Source: Candidatus Accumulibacter phosphatis
GTDB taxonomy: Bacteria > Pseudomonadota > Gammaproteobacteria > Burkholderiales > Rhodocyclaceae
Direction of reading: 5' to 3'
Assembly: GCF_012939955.1 (NCBI RefSeq)
Contig: NZ_SPMY01000017.1
Span: forward strand, 107,223-171,222
Length of the DNA: 64,000 nucleotides
In this document: positions 38,519 to 47,773 of the stretch, in pieces
Numbering within the stretch: the stretch's first letter is position 1
Layout of the letters: each line of letters starts with the position of its first letter
The notes under the pieces: model-generated
Database searches by the model: none
Told to the model about the DNA's origin: nothing
What the model saw: only the letters and a program-made list of their open reading frames with translations
Position numbers and translations under genes: made by a program

Positions 38519-39150
38519 GCCGGCGAGCACTGGCGACGGCGCTGTCCTTGCTGGTCATTGGTGCTGCAGCGGGCGCTGCGTCGGCCGCGGACCAGGCTGC
38601 CGACAAGACGGCCGCGCCGAGCACGGCCACGCCACAGACGGCAATCTTTGCCGGCGGTTGCTTCTGGTGTATCGAAGCCGATTTCGAAAAGTTGCCCGGC
38701 GTAATTTCCGTCGAATCCGGCTACACCGCCGGCCAGACAGTCAACCCGACCTACGCGCAGGTGAGTGCCGGAGGCACCGGGCATACCGAAGCCGTCCGCG
38801 TGCACTACGACGCGCAAAAAGTCAGCTATCCACAGCTAGTGGAATACTTCTGGCGGCATATCGATCCGACGGTCAAAGACCGCCAGTTCTGCGACGTCGG
38901 CAGCCAGTACCGCAGCGGCATCTACTGGCAGGACGATAGCGAACGCAAGGCCGTCGAAAGCAGCCGCGATGCGCTGCTCAAGAGCGGCAAATTCACGCGC
39001 ATCGAAACCGAGCTGCAGCCAGCGTCGGCCTTCTACCTGGCCGAGGCCTACCACCAGGACTACTACAAGAAGAACCCCATCCGCTACTCCTACTACCGTA
39101 GCGGTTGCGGCCGCGATCAACGGGTGGAGAACCTGTGGGGTAGTCGCTAG
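38515..39150 (+). CDS. msrA: Exported peptide-methionine (S)-S-oxide reductase MsrA
   Basis: A 211-residue MsrA. A Sec-type signal peptide (residues 1-25, GAAAGAASAAD) precedes the catalytic domain with the active-site motif GGCFWCIEADFEKLPGV, GHTEAVRVHYD and AYHQDYYKKNP. It reduces methionine-S-sulfoxide. With msrB and the DUF1223 gene it forms an envelope repair operon. It is convergent with rlmI, 37 bases away. Confidence 0.94.
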   Translation: MSRRALATALSLLVIGAAAGAASAADQAADKTAAPSTATPQTAIFAGGCFWCIEADFEKLPGVISVESGYTAGQTVNPTYAQVSAGGTGHTEAVRVHYDAQKVSYPQLVEYFWRHIDPTVKDRQFCDVGSQYRSGIYWQDDSERKAVESSRDALLKSGKFTRIETELQPASAFYLAEAYHQDYYKKNPIRYSYYRSGCGRDQRVENLWGSR

Positions 39151-39187
39151 CCACAGTAGCCGAGGCAGGGTCGCTGCCCCAGCATCC

Positions 39188-40378
39188 TCAATCCACCTGG
39201 CAGAGCAGGCCTTTGAGGTATTCACCCTCGCTGAAATGCAGGGCCACCGGGTGATCCGGCGGTGCCGACAGGCGGCGCAGAATACGGGCATCGCAGCCGG
39301 CAGAGACCGCGGCATCGGCGACGATCTGCTGGAAGTGCTCGCTACGAATACCGCCCGAGCAGGAATAGGTCATCAGCAATCCCCCCGGATTGAGCAGGCG
39401 AAAACCGAAGACGTTGATATCCCGATAGGCACGCGCAGCCGCTTCGGCGTGCGCGGCCGATGGCGCGAACTTGGGCGGATCGAGAATGATCAGGTCGAAG
39501 CCCTGGCCATCGCTTTTCAGCGCCCGCAGGGCCTCGAAGACATCGTCCTCGCGCCACGCGGCACGGCCCGCATCGAGTTGCGGGTTGAGCGCCAGGTTGT
39601 CGGCGGCCATCGCCAGCGCCGGTGCCGAGGAATCGATGGAAAGCACGCTTGCTGCGCCACCGGCCAGCGCCTGCAGGGAAAATGCGCCGGTATAACAGAA
39701 GCAGTTGAGTACCGAGCGCCCGGCAGAAAGTTGGCGGGTCAAGAGGCGATTGTCGCGCTGATCGAGATAGAAACCCGTCTTGTGACCGGTGACGACGTCA
39801 ACCTTGATACGCACCCCGTTTTCGACAATCAGCAACGCCTCTTCCGTCGCTTCGCCGAGCAGCCAGCCGCTCACTGGTTCCAGCCCTTCGAGCCGACGCA
39901 CATTGGAGTCGGATCGTTCGTAGATGCGCGCGCAGCCCGTCGCGCGCTGCAAGGCGCCAGCGATCGCCGATCGCCACTTGTCCGGGCCGGCAGCCGTCAG
40001 CTGCACGACGACCGTGTCGCCATAGCAATCGGCGATCAGGCCCGGCAGACCGTCGGATTCGCCATGAATCAGGCGCATGCCCCCCTCGCCGGACAGTTCC
40101 GGCATCAGCCGGCGACGCTCGACGGCGGCCAGAATGCGGCGCTTGAAGAAAGCATCGTCAATGATTTCGTCGGGATCGAAACTCCACACCCTGGCGCGAA
40201 TCTTCGATTCCGGACTCCAGGCAGCCTTCGCCAGCGGCCGCCCGTTGGCGGCAACGACATCCACGGTATCGCCCGGGCGGGCGCGACCCCGCAAGCGGTC
40301 GACCGAAGCGGCAAAGATCCACGGATGGCGGCGGGCAAGCGAACGATCCTTGCCGGAAAGAAGAACGAGTTGGGCCAT
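39188..40378 (-). CDS. rlmI: RlmI-like 23S rRNA (cytosine) methyltransferase
   Basis: About 396 residues from the start MAQLVLLSGKDRSLARRHPW; the frame remains open further upstream. An N-terminal PUA domain (HPWIFAASVDRL) and a SAM-dependent methyltransferase domain (LNCFCYTGAFSLQALAGG, then DLIILDPPKFAPSAAHAE) match RlmI, which makes m5C in 23S rRNA. YlgI-like paralogues have the same layout, so the exact position modified is inferred. Catalytic Cys candidate is in MTYSCSGGI. Confidence 0.85.
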   Translation of the reverse strand: MAQLVLLSGKDRSLARRHPWIFAASVDRLRGRARPGDTVDVVAANGRPLAKAAWSPESKIRARVWSFDPDEIIDDAFFKRRILAAVERRRLMPELSGEGGMRLIHGESDGLPGLIADCYGDTVVVQLTAAGPDKWRSAIAGALQRATGCARIYERSDSNVRRLEGLEPVSGWLLGEATEEALLIVENGVRIKVDVVTGHKTGFYLDQRDNRLLTRQLSAGRSVLNCFCYTGAFSLQALAGGAASVLSIDSSAPALAMAADNLALNPQLDAGRAAWREDDVFEALRALKSDGQGFDLIILDPPKFAPSAAHAEAAARAYRDINVFGFRLLNPGGLLMTYSCSGGIRSEHFQQIVADAAVSAGCDARILRRLSAPPDHPVALHFSEGEYLKGLLCQVD

Positions 40379-40628
40379 GCTGAGTATCCGGCACCCGGTG
40401 CGATGCCCGAGCGACAATGAGGTAAGAGCGGCGCAGTGTATACCAGCTACACCAGCTGCAGCAGAAACGCCCATCCGCCGCGCGTAGCGTGGCCACGGTC
40501 GCTGCCCTTGCCAGCTGGCCAACTAGTGCTGCTTGGCGGGGCTCTTTTTGAGCGTCATCAACGAAAGCCCCGGCCCGCAGCCCCTATAATCAAGCGCCGT
40601 ACACCGCCCTGCCCGCACTGGAGCCTTG

Positions 40629-41006
40629 ATGAAACGCCTGACCTTGTTCGCCGCCATGAGCTTGCTCGCCGGACCTGCCGTCGCGACCCCGGAGTCTGCA
40701 GCCAGCGCGGCCTCCGCAGCGTCCACCCTCGCTGCCATTAGCGACCTCGGACAACTGAACGGCCAGGCGCTGGCCTGCGGCGAGATGGCGATCGCTGGCG
40801 AGGCCAAGCAACTGGTCATCCGGCATGCGCCAAAGACCCGTCGTTACGGCGAGACTTTCGAGGAACAGACCAACACAGCCTTCCTCGCTCAAGGCCAGAC
40901 GAGGCACGAGCCCTGCCCCGCGGCCGCAACTTTTTCCGGCCGGCTCGACGAACTCTCGAAACGCTTGCAGGCTTTGCTGCCGACAGCGCCAGCAACAGCC
41001 CGGTAG
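40629..41006 (+). CDS. Small exported hypothetical protein upstream of a SCO1 gene
   Basis: A 125-residue protein with a signal peptide (MKRLTLFAAMSLLAGPAVAT) and an Ala/Ser-rich linker. The mature part has two cysteines (ALACGEMAIAG, HEPCPAA). No family recognised. A TATAAT at 40585-40590 may be its -10 box, though no -35 is clear. It ends six bases before the SCO1-like gene and probably shares its transcript, hinting at a role in copper or cytochrome oxidase maturation. Confidence 0.6.
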   Translation: MKRLTLFAAMSLLAGPAVATPESAASAASAASTLAAISDLGQLNGQALACGEMAIAGEAKQLVIRHAPKTRRYGETFEEQTNTAFLAQGQTRHEPCPAAATFSGRLDELSKRLQALLPTAPATAR

Positions 41007-41012
41007 CGCGCA

Positions 41013-41648
41013 ATGAAAAGACTGTTGCTCGCGCTGTCCTTGGCCGCCGGGCTGGCGCCGCTGTCCCTGGCTGCCGACCTTGCCGCGGACCAGATACCGG
41101 CCTACGGCGAAACGGGCATCAGCAGCCGCTACTTGCTGATGGACGCCAACGGGCGTGCGGTCAGCAACCAGGACTTCCGCGGGCGCTTCCAGTTGCTCAC
41201 CTTCGGCTACACCTACTGCCCCGACATCTGTCCGACAACGCTGGCCGAAATGGCGATGGTCATCAGCCGACTTGGCAAGGAAGCCGACGCGCTGCAAGCG
41301 CTGTTCATCACCGTTGACCCGGAGCGCGACAGCGCGGACACCCTGCGCAACTACGTTGCCTTCTTCGACCCGCGCATCATCGGCCTGACCGGTTCACCGG
41401 AGCTGGTCCGCAAAGCCGCCGAGAGCTTCAGGGTGCGCTACGAGAAAGTCCGCGAACCCGGCGCTCCGCTCGAACAGTACGCGGTCGACCACAGCGCCGG
41501 GATGTTTCTACTCGGCCCCGACGGTCGCTTTATCCGAAAGTTTGCCTACGCCACGCCGGCGGAGCAAATCGCCGATCAGATTCGCCAAATAATGGCCGGC
41601 AACGGACCTCCATCGGCGGCCAGACGTATGGCACCCGCTTCGCAGTAG
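41013..41648 (+). CDS. SCO1/SenC-family copper chaperone or redox protein
   Basis: A 211-residue exported thioredoxin-fold protein. Signal peptide 1-21 (LAPLSLAAD). The copper-binding CxxxC is in YTYCPDICPTTLAEM and the conserved His is in YAVDHSAGMFLLG. SCO proteins deliver copper to the CuA site of cytochrome oxidase. The last 15 residues (GPPSAARRMAPASQ) extend beyond the usual domain. Confidence 0.93.
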   Translation: MKRLLLALSLAAGLAPLSLAADLAADQIPAYGETGISSRYLLMDANGRAVSNQDFRGRFQLLTFGYTYCPDICPTTLAEMAMVISRLGKEADALQALFITVDPERDSADTLRNYVAFFDPRIIGLTGSPELVRKAAESFRVRYEKVREPGAPLEQYAVDHSAGMFLLGPDGRFIRKFAYATPAEQIADQIRQIMAGNGPPSAARRMAPASQ

Positions 41649-41673
41649 TCACTTGCCATCGGAGAACCTCCCC

Positions 41674-42150
41674 ATGAAAGCATCCACGATCGCCTGTCTT
41701 CTTGTCCTCGCATCGGCAACCGCCGACAGCAGCGCTGAAACATTGTCGTGCCCGAGCCTGGCGACTGCCGTCCAGGTCGGCAGCTGCCCCAGCGAAGCGG
41801 AGCTCAAGTACACCTTCACCGGCTACTGCAGCGACAACCAACGCATGTACGAGCAAAGTACCAGCGTGTGCACCGACTATCAGGCCTACCGAAAACTGAA
41901 GAACGTCGCCCAGTGGGAGTCCGCAGACGGCGCCTTTTCCGCCTACGTCTCGTGCGACCTGGCGGCGGAAACGATCAAGGCGATGCCGGTTGCGCGGATG
42001 GCGACCAGCAAGCAGGGCAAGGTAAACCTGTTGACTTGCAGCTACGGCGAAGGCGTCAGCTTCAGCTACCGCTCGCGTCAGCAATGCACAGTCACCGGAA
42101 AAGGCGACTGCGCCGGTGAGCCAGCCGCCTGCCAGGCGAGCTGTGATTGA
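41674..42150 (+). CDS. Cysteine-rich exported hypothetical protein
   Basis: A 158-residue protein starting MKASTIACLLVLASATADSS, a clear signal peptide. The mature part has about ten cysteines (SCPSLATAVQVGSCPSEAEL, GYCSDNQRMYEQSTSVCTDY, CEPAACQASCD-like end), which suggests several disulphides. No family recognised. It lies 25 bases after the SCO1-like gene with a GGAGAACC ribosome site and is likely the last gene of that operon. Confidence 0.65.
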   Translation: MKASTIACLLVLASATADSSAETLSCPSLATAVQVGSCPSEAELKYTFTGYCSDNQRMYEQSTSVCTDYQAYRKLKNVAQWESADGAFSAYVSCDLAAETIKAMPVARMATSKQGKVNLLTCSYGEGVSFSYRSRQQCTVTGKGDCAGEPAACQASCD

Positions 42151-42199
42151 ACACACTCAGCACACTAAGCACACACTCAGCGCCGGGCACAAAACGAAC

Positions 42200-42226
42200 G
42201 CGGCGCGTACCTGAGGTACGCGCCGC
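42200..42226. terminator. Hairpin between convergent genes
   Basis: Perfect 12-base arms GCGGCGCGTACC (42200-42211) and GGTACGCGCCGC (42215-42226) with loop TGA. There is no strong T tract on the forward side; the reverse side has a TTTT (complement of AAAA at 42191-42194). Probably terminates the reverse-strand transcript, perhaps both. Confidence 0.55.
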
Positions 42227-42250
42227 TGTGGTTGAAGGGGGTCCGACCAG

Positions 42251-42382
42251 TCAGCTCGTTGGTTTTGACGGAGTGCTCATTTCAGCTTTGCCATCCTTGG
42301 CTTTATCAGCCGAACAGGCGACCGCGGTTGCACTTGACAGCATCAGCGCCAAAGCCATCAGGCCGGCGGTAAGCTTCCTCAT
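42251..42382 (-). CDS. Very small lipoprotein-like secreted peptide
   Basis: 43 residues: MRKLTAGLMALALMLSSATA then VACSADKAKDGKAEMSTPSK. The start at 42382 is chosen because AAGGAG precedes it by six bases; an ATG two codons earlier also exists. The hydrophobic leader ends AVAC, a weak lipobox, so it could be a tiny lipoprotein of the entericidin type, or a secreted peptide. No homologue recalled. Confidence 0.5.
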   Translation of the reverse strand: MRKLTAGLMALALMLSSATAVACSADKAKDGKAEMSTPSKPTS

Positions 42383-42470
42383 ACGCATCTCCTTGTGACT
42401 GTGCCGACATTGGCAGCTCCAATTTAAACCTAAGGACTGGTGAATACAACCCCGATCGAAGCAGCGGTTT

Positions 42471-43127
42471 TCAGCACAATTTGACAACGATGTCGTCGAG
42501 TGCATTGGCCGCGTCAGCTACCCGGTCGCCAGCATTGGACATGTGACGATAGGTCTCGCGCCGCTTGAACATGTTGAGGTAATCGTCGCCCTGGAAAAGC
42601 TCGACAATCGCTCGCCGATAGGCTTTCTCGACCGTACGTTCCGCCTTCCGGGCGGCCGCTGCGTCGACGCCAGCAGCGGCCGGATCGGAAGCCAGGCGAC
42701 CGAAACCCCTGGCCAGCGCATCGGTGCCTTCCCTGAGGTGCAGCGCCATTTCCAGACTGAACTTGTCGGGGGTCAGACCCAGGACGTCCATTTCAACCAC
42801 TGTTGATTTGCAGTAGTTGACGATGTCGTCGAGCGTCATGATCGCGCGATGGATGTCTTCACGGTCGATCGGCGTCGAAAAGGCTTCGGCCAGGACACCG
42901 AGGTTGGTAGCCTTCATGCGGTCGGCCTGGTGCTCGTCGGCGCGGACTTTCTGGCTGACAGCGACGTCGCCGGTCTCCATGAATTCGACCAGCAGACGCG
43001 TGGTCTCCGCGGCGTTGGTGCTCTGCTCGGCGAGCATCCCGAAGAAGTCGGCGACGGTCGGGAAGACGCGCTCGTACAGGCGGCGGAAAATCGGTTTGTT
43101 GGCGTTGTTGGTTTGATTGTCTTCCAT
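42471..43127 (-). CDS. DUF47/PhoU-like partner of the Pit phosphate transporter
   Basis: A 218-residue helical cytoplasmic protein of the DUF47 (PhoU-like) family: FRRLYERVFPTVADFFGMLA, then DEHQADRMKATNLGVLAEAF and STPIDREDIHRAIMTLDDIV. DUF47 genes are nearly always beside pit and are thought to modulate the transporter. It follows pit by 11 bases on the reverse strand with an AGGAG ribosome site, so the two are co-transcribed. Confidence 0.92.
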   Translation of the reverse strand: MEDNQTNNANKPIFRRLYERVFPTVADFFGMLAEQSTNAAETTRLLVEFMETGDVAVSQKVRADEHQADRMKATNLGVLAEAFSTPIDREDIHRAIMTLDDIVNYCKSTVVEMDVLGLTPDKFSLEMALHLREGTDALARGFGRLASDPAAAGVDAAAARKAERTVEKAYRRAIVELFQGDDYLNMFKRRETYRHMSNAGDRVADAANALDDIVVKLC

Positions 43128-43138
43128 GATTTATCTCC

Positions 43139-44185
43139 TCAGGTGGTCTGACCAAGCATGATTCTGGTAATGGCGTAAATAACGATGGATGTGAGAGCCG
43201 CCGCCGGGATGGTGATCACCCAGGTCTTGGCGATGTCCTTGGCCTTCTTCCAGCGTACGGCACGCGGACGCTCGGAGTAGCCGATGCCCATGATCGAGGT
43301 GGCCACCACGTGCGTTGTGGATACTGGCGCCCCGACCATTGAAGCGGTAAAAATCAGCAGCGCTGAAGTGAGCTGCGAGTCGAAAGCGTGTAGCGGCCGC
43401 ACCCGGTAGATGGCAAAGCCCAGTGTACGCACAATGCGCCAGCCACCAGACATGATGCCCAGGGTGATCGCCGCAGCACAGGACAGAACCACCCAGAACG
43501 GCACTTCGAAACTCGGGATGAAGCCGCCCAGCATCAACACCAGGGTGAGCATGCCCATGCTCTTCTGCGCATCGTTGGCGCCGTGTGAAAACGCCAGGCC
43601 GGCAGCGGTCACGAACTGCAACTTGCGCAGAGTGGCGTTGGCGGTCGGCTTGGCACCGGCCAGCAAGCGACGCCCGAGGCGATGAATCCAGAATCCGACC
43701 CAGAATCCGAGCAGTGGCGAGACAAACAGGGCCAGCAAAACCTTCGTGACGCCGGTCATCTGGCCGGTGGTCATCAGCTCGCGAAAGCCCCAGACCACAT
43801 GCTCTGAGCCCACTGCCGCAACCACCGCTCCAGCGAGACCGCCGACCAGCGCGTGCGACGACGACGAGGGAATGCCGAGCCACCAGGTCGCCAGGTTCCA
43901 GACGATGGCGCCGAGCAGGCCGCAGAACATGATCAACACGGCGAGCTGCGGGTCGACACCATTCAGATCGACGAACTTGCCGATGGTGTTGGCGACCGCC
44001 GTACCGCCGAGCAAAGGGCCCATGAACTCGAAAAAGCCGACGATCAGAACGGCCTGCACCGGAGTCATCGCCCGTGAGGCGATGACCGTCGCCACGATAT
44101 TTGCGGCATCATGAAAGCCGTTGGTGTAGTCGAAGATCAACACCACCACCACCGTCGCCACGGCCATCCAGAACAAAGTATCCAT
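43139..44185 (-). CDS. pit: Low-affinity inorganic phosphate transporter, Pit family
   Basis: A 348-residue membrane transporter, probably moving metal-phosphate with protons. The start at 44185 gives MDTLFWMAVATVVVVLIFDY. Both Pit signature repeats are present: NGFHDAANIVATVIASRAM near the N-terminus and GLAFSHGANDAQKSMGML in the second half, plus GAPVSTTHVVATSIMGIG. Pit transporters are central to phosphate cycling in polyphosphate-accumulating bacteria. A promoter candidate lies 59 bases upstream. Confidence 0.96.
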   Translation of the reverse strand: MDTLFWMAVATVVVVLIFDYTNGFHDAANIVATVIASRAMTPVQAVLIVGFFEFMGPLLGGTAVANTIGKFVDLNGVDPQLAVLIMFCGLLGAIVWNLATWWLGIPSSSSHALVGGLAGAVVAAVGSEHVVWGFRELMTTGQMTGVTKVLLALFVSPLLGFWVGFWIHRLGRRLLAGAKPTANATLRKLQFVTAAGLAFSHGANDAQKSMGMLTLVLMLGGFIPSFEVPFWVVLSCAAAITLGIMSGGWRIVRTLGFAIYRVRPLHAFDSQLTSALLIFTASMVGAPVSTTHVVATSIMGIGYSERPRAVRWKKAKDIAKTWVITIPAAALTSIVIYAITRIMLGQTT

Positions 44186-44243
44186 ACGCACCCTTCTTGT
44201 AAAAAAAAGCCTCTGCGGGCCTCTGCTTGTAAAAAGTGCGCGG

Positions 44244-44271
44244 ATTATGCACGAAAATTCGCATTTGTACA
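44244..44271 (-). promoter_or_regulatory. Promoter candidate of pit
   Basis: On the reverse strand TGTACA (44271-44266) and CATAAT (44249-44244) are spaced by 16 bases. The leader between it and pit contains two CTTGTAAAAA and two GCCTCTGC direct repeats (44192-44236). No Pho box was recognised. Confidence 0.45.
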
Positions 44272-44364
44272 TTTTTTTTCTGCCATCTGCAGCGCCAAAC
44301 AGCCACCTTGAGGACGAATCATGCGCCTGGGCAACCAGAGCGAGCGCCGCACAAAAAAAAGAGC

Positions 44365-44667
44365 GAACAACAGGCGGCAGCCAATGAGTTGTCAGTGCGA
44401 CCCGAATGGCAGGCAGGCTGTTTCGCCGGCGTCTGAGATCATCGCCCCGACAACATGCAGCCGTTCCTCGAAGCCGGCTACATTGAGCAGGCGTTGACGG
44501 CCACCTCGGCGATCGGCGATGATCGCCTGCAACGGCAAACGCAAGGGCAGGTGGTACCAGAAGCCGTCACCCACGGCACGTATAGCCAGCGCGTACACTG
44601 GTTCAAACGTGGCATGGACAGCGGCGACCTCCGGCAATGCGACGGCTTCTCCCCGAAATCACTGTGA
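44365..44667 (+). pseudogene. C-terminal remnant of a YpfJ-type neutral zinc metallopeptidase
   Basis: The forward frame reads AAANELSVRPEWQAGCFAGV, a TGA stop at 44434, then DHRPDNMQ and [40 protein letters not shown] and LRQCDGF. This closely resembles the last third of YpfJ-like metallopeptidases (ELSVRLELQAD, FAGVWAHH in intact members). The tryptophan codon has become a stop and the zinc-binding HExxH part is missing. The M23 gene begins just after it. Confidence 0.65.
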
Positions 44668-44678
44668 TCACCCACCGT

Positions 44679-45539
44679 ATGCGCAGAATCGTCACCATCG
44701 CCACCTCGTCGTGCGCGACCCTTCTGATCGCCTTGTTGACCGGCTCCTCGGCACACGCAGCGCTACCGACGGCGGCCAGTGTCCCCGGCGGCGTGGCCTT
44801 GATCGTTCTTGGCCCGATTTCGGCCAGCAGCACACGGCCGCTGGCCTGGCTGGGTGAGCAGCGGGTACTGGTGGCCGCCGAGGACGCGCAGTGGGTCGCC
44901 GTGGTCGGTCTCGATCTGGCAACCACCCCGGGGACGTACGAGCTACGGGTGGACATCGCTGGCGAATGGCAACGGCACCCCTTCTCTGTCGTCAACAAGG
45001 ATTATCCTGCGCAACGAATCACGATGAAGGACAGCAGCAAGGTGCAGTTGTCGGCCAGCGATCTGACCCGCGTCGAGGAAGAACTAGCCACCATCCAGCG
45101 CCTGAAACGCCATTGGCGCGAAGCAACGGAAACCGACCTGGCTTTCGTCCTGCCTGCGCAAGGGCGGCGCAGCGGGCGCTTCGGTGTACGCCGATTTTTC
45201 AACGGCGAGCCCCGCTCAGCGCACGCCGGATTCGATATCGCCGTCGCGCGCGGAGCAACGGTCAAGGCCAATGCGCAGGGTCAAGTACTCGCCGTCGACG
45301 ACTACTTCTTCAACGGCAAAACCGTGTTTGTCGATCACGGCAACGGCCTGATCAGCATGTATTGCCACCTCGACAGCACCGCCGTGCAGCCCGGCGAAAC
45401 GGTAAGCAAGGGACAGCGCATCGGCGCCGCTGGCATGACCGGTCGCGCCACCGGCCCGCACCTGCACTGGAGCGTGATCCTCAACGGCGCGATGGTGAAC
45501 CCCGAACTGTTTGTGGTCGAGTCAGGCAAGAAGAGCTGA
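44679..45539 (+). CDS. M23-family (LytM-domain) peptidase
   Basis: A 286-residue exported protein. The start MRRIVTIATSSCATLLIALL gives a signal peptide ending SAHAA; GTG 44664 is an alternative. An N-terminal peptidase-associated domain precedes the M23 domain with zinc ligands in SAHAGFDIAVARG (HxxxD) and TGPHLHWSVILNG (HxH), plus VFVDHGNGLISMYCHLD. All metal ligands are present, so it should be an active peptidoglycan endopeptidase. Confidence 0.92.
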   Translation: MRRIVTIATSSCATLLIALLTGSSAHAALPTAASVPGGVALIVLGPISASSTRPLAWLGEQRVLVAAEDAQWVAVVGLDLATTPGTYELRVDIAGEWQRHPFSVVNKDYPAQRITMKDSSKVQLSASDLTRVEEELATIQRLKRHWREATETDLAFVLPAQGRRSGRFGVRRFFNGEPRSAHAGFDIAVARGATVKANAQGQVLAVDDYFFNGKTVFVDHGNGLISMYCHLDSTAVQPGETVSKGQRIGAAGMTGRATGPHLHWSVILNGAMVNPELFVVESGKKS

Positions 45540-45612
45540 CGCAGCCGAAACGTCGGCAAACGCTTGCGCGCAAGCCGTCGGCGATGGCGATGCGGGTGGC
45601 GGGCGCCACGCT

Positions 45613-46086
45613 TCAGTCGATGGCTGGCAGTTTGTTACGCTCGCCAGAACTGCTCGCCGCAGCGGCACGATGCGAGCATTCCGGCTTGCTGCATTCGGCG
45701 TAAAGGTAGAGCGCGTGCTCGCGAATGATGAAACCGCGCTCGCGGGCAATGCTTGTTTGTCGACGTTCGATCTCGGCATCGTAAAATTCCTCGACGCGTC
45801 CGCAGTCGATGCACACCAGATGATCGTGGTGCTGCCCGGCACTGAGTTCGAAAACAGCTTTGCCCGATTCGAAATAGTGACGTTCGAGGAGGCCCGCCTG
45901 TTCGAACTGCGTAAGAACGCGATACACGGTCGCCAGGCCAACGTCAAGATTCTCGGCGAGTAGCAGCCGGTAGACATCCTCTGCCGTAAGATGGCGAACT
46001 TCGGTCCTCTCGAACAGGGCGAGAATCTTGAGGCGCGGAAGCGTGGCTTTCAGCCCCATACTCTTGAGATTGTCTGAGTTGCTCAT
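45613..46086 (-). CDS. fur: Ferric uptake regulator Fur
   Basis: A 157-residue iron-sensing repressor. The N-terminal winged helix ([40 protein letters not shown]) and C-terminal dimer domain ([18 protein letters not shown]) are typical, with the two cysteine pairs CIDC and CSKPEC. It is divergent from bamE; the fur-bamE arrangement is common in betaproteobacteria. The extended C-terminus ([19 protein letters not shown]) is longer than usual. Confidence 0.95.
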   Translation of the reverse strand: MSNSDNLKSMGLKATLPRLKILALFERTEVRHLTAEDVYRLLLAENLDVGLATVYRVLTQFEQAGLLERHYFESGKAVFELSAGQHHDHLVCIDCGRVEEFYDAEIERRQTSIARERGFIIREHALYLYAECSKPECSHRAAAASSSGERNKLPAID

Positions 46087-46288
46087 CTGCTTACCTTGGT
46101 CGGCTGCTGGGAAAGTGGGCTACTATTTCGGTTATCATATACCGTCGACTGCCGCCGTGATCAGCTGAGGCAAGCATTCCGCAGGCTTATCGGTCGATCC
46201 GACGACTGGCAGTTGGTAGTTGGTTGTGGCGACTGTAGCAACGCTCACCTCACCTCTCTTTGATCCTTTACCACGATCCGACCCGAAC

Positions 46289-47579
<1,291 letters not shown>

Positions 47580-47633
47580 AGCGGCCACCCGGCCCACACG
47601 CCCATCGGCGCAGCCTTAGCCCGCGGCGCGGAA

Positions 47634-47663
47634 TTGGCCAAAAAAGGCGCACTCCCGTATAAT
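47634..47663 (+). promoter_or_regulatory. Promoter of carAB
   Basis: TTGGCC (47634-47639) and a perfect TATAAT (47658-47663) with an 18-base spacer, about 110 bases before carA. Confidence 0.6.
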
Positions 47664-47684
47664 CCTTCGGCTTGCAAGGATCCG

Positions 47685-47715
47685 AGCGGGAGGGCCGTGC
47701 GCCCGTCCCGCTTTT
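47685..47715 (+). terminator. Leader hairpin, candidate attenuator upstream of carA
   Basis: AGCGGGA (47685-47691) pairs with TCCCGCT (47706-47712) and GGGC with GCCC inside it; the loop is CGTGC. A TTTT tract ends it. It lies between the promoter and the carA start, so it would stop transcription early unless opposed. That suits pyrimidine- or arginine-controlled attenuation. Confidence 0.6.
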
Positions 47716-47773
47716 GTATGTCTGTAATCCGGACCGGCGACGCATTCACCAGCAGCATCAACAGGAGTCTTTC

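Noticed and set aside
42150..42180. Repeated CACACTCAGCACACTAAGC-type units as a possible small array
   Set aside because: Only two short imperfect units are present; there is no CRISPR-like spacing.
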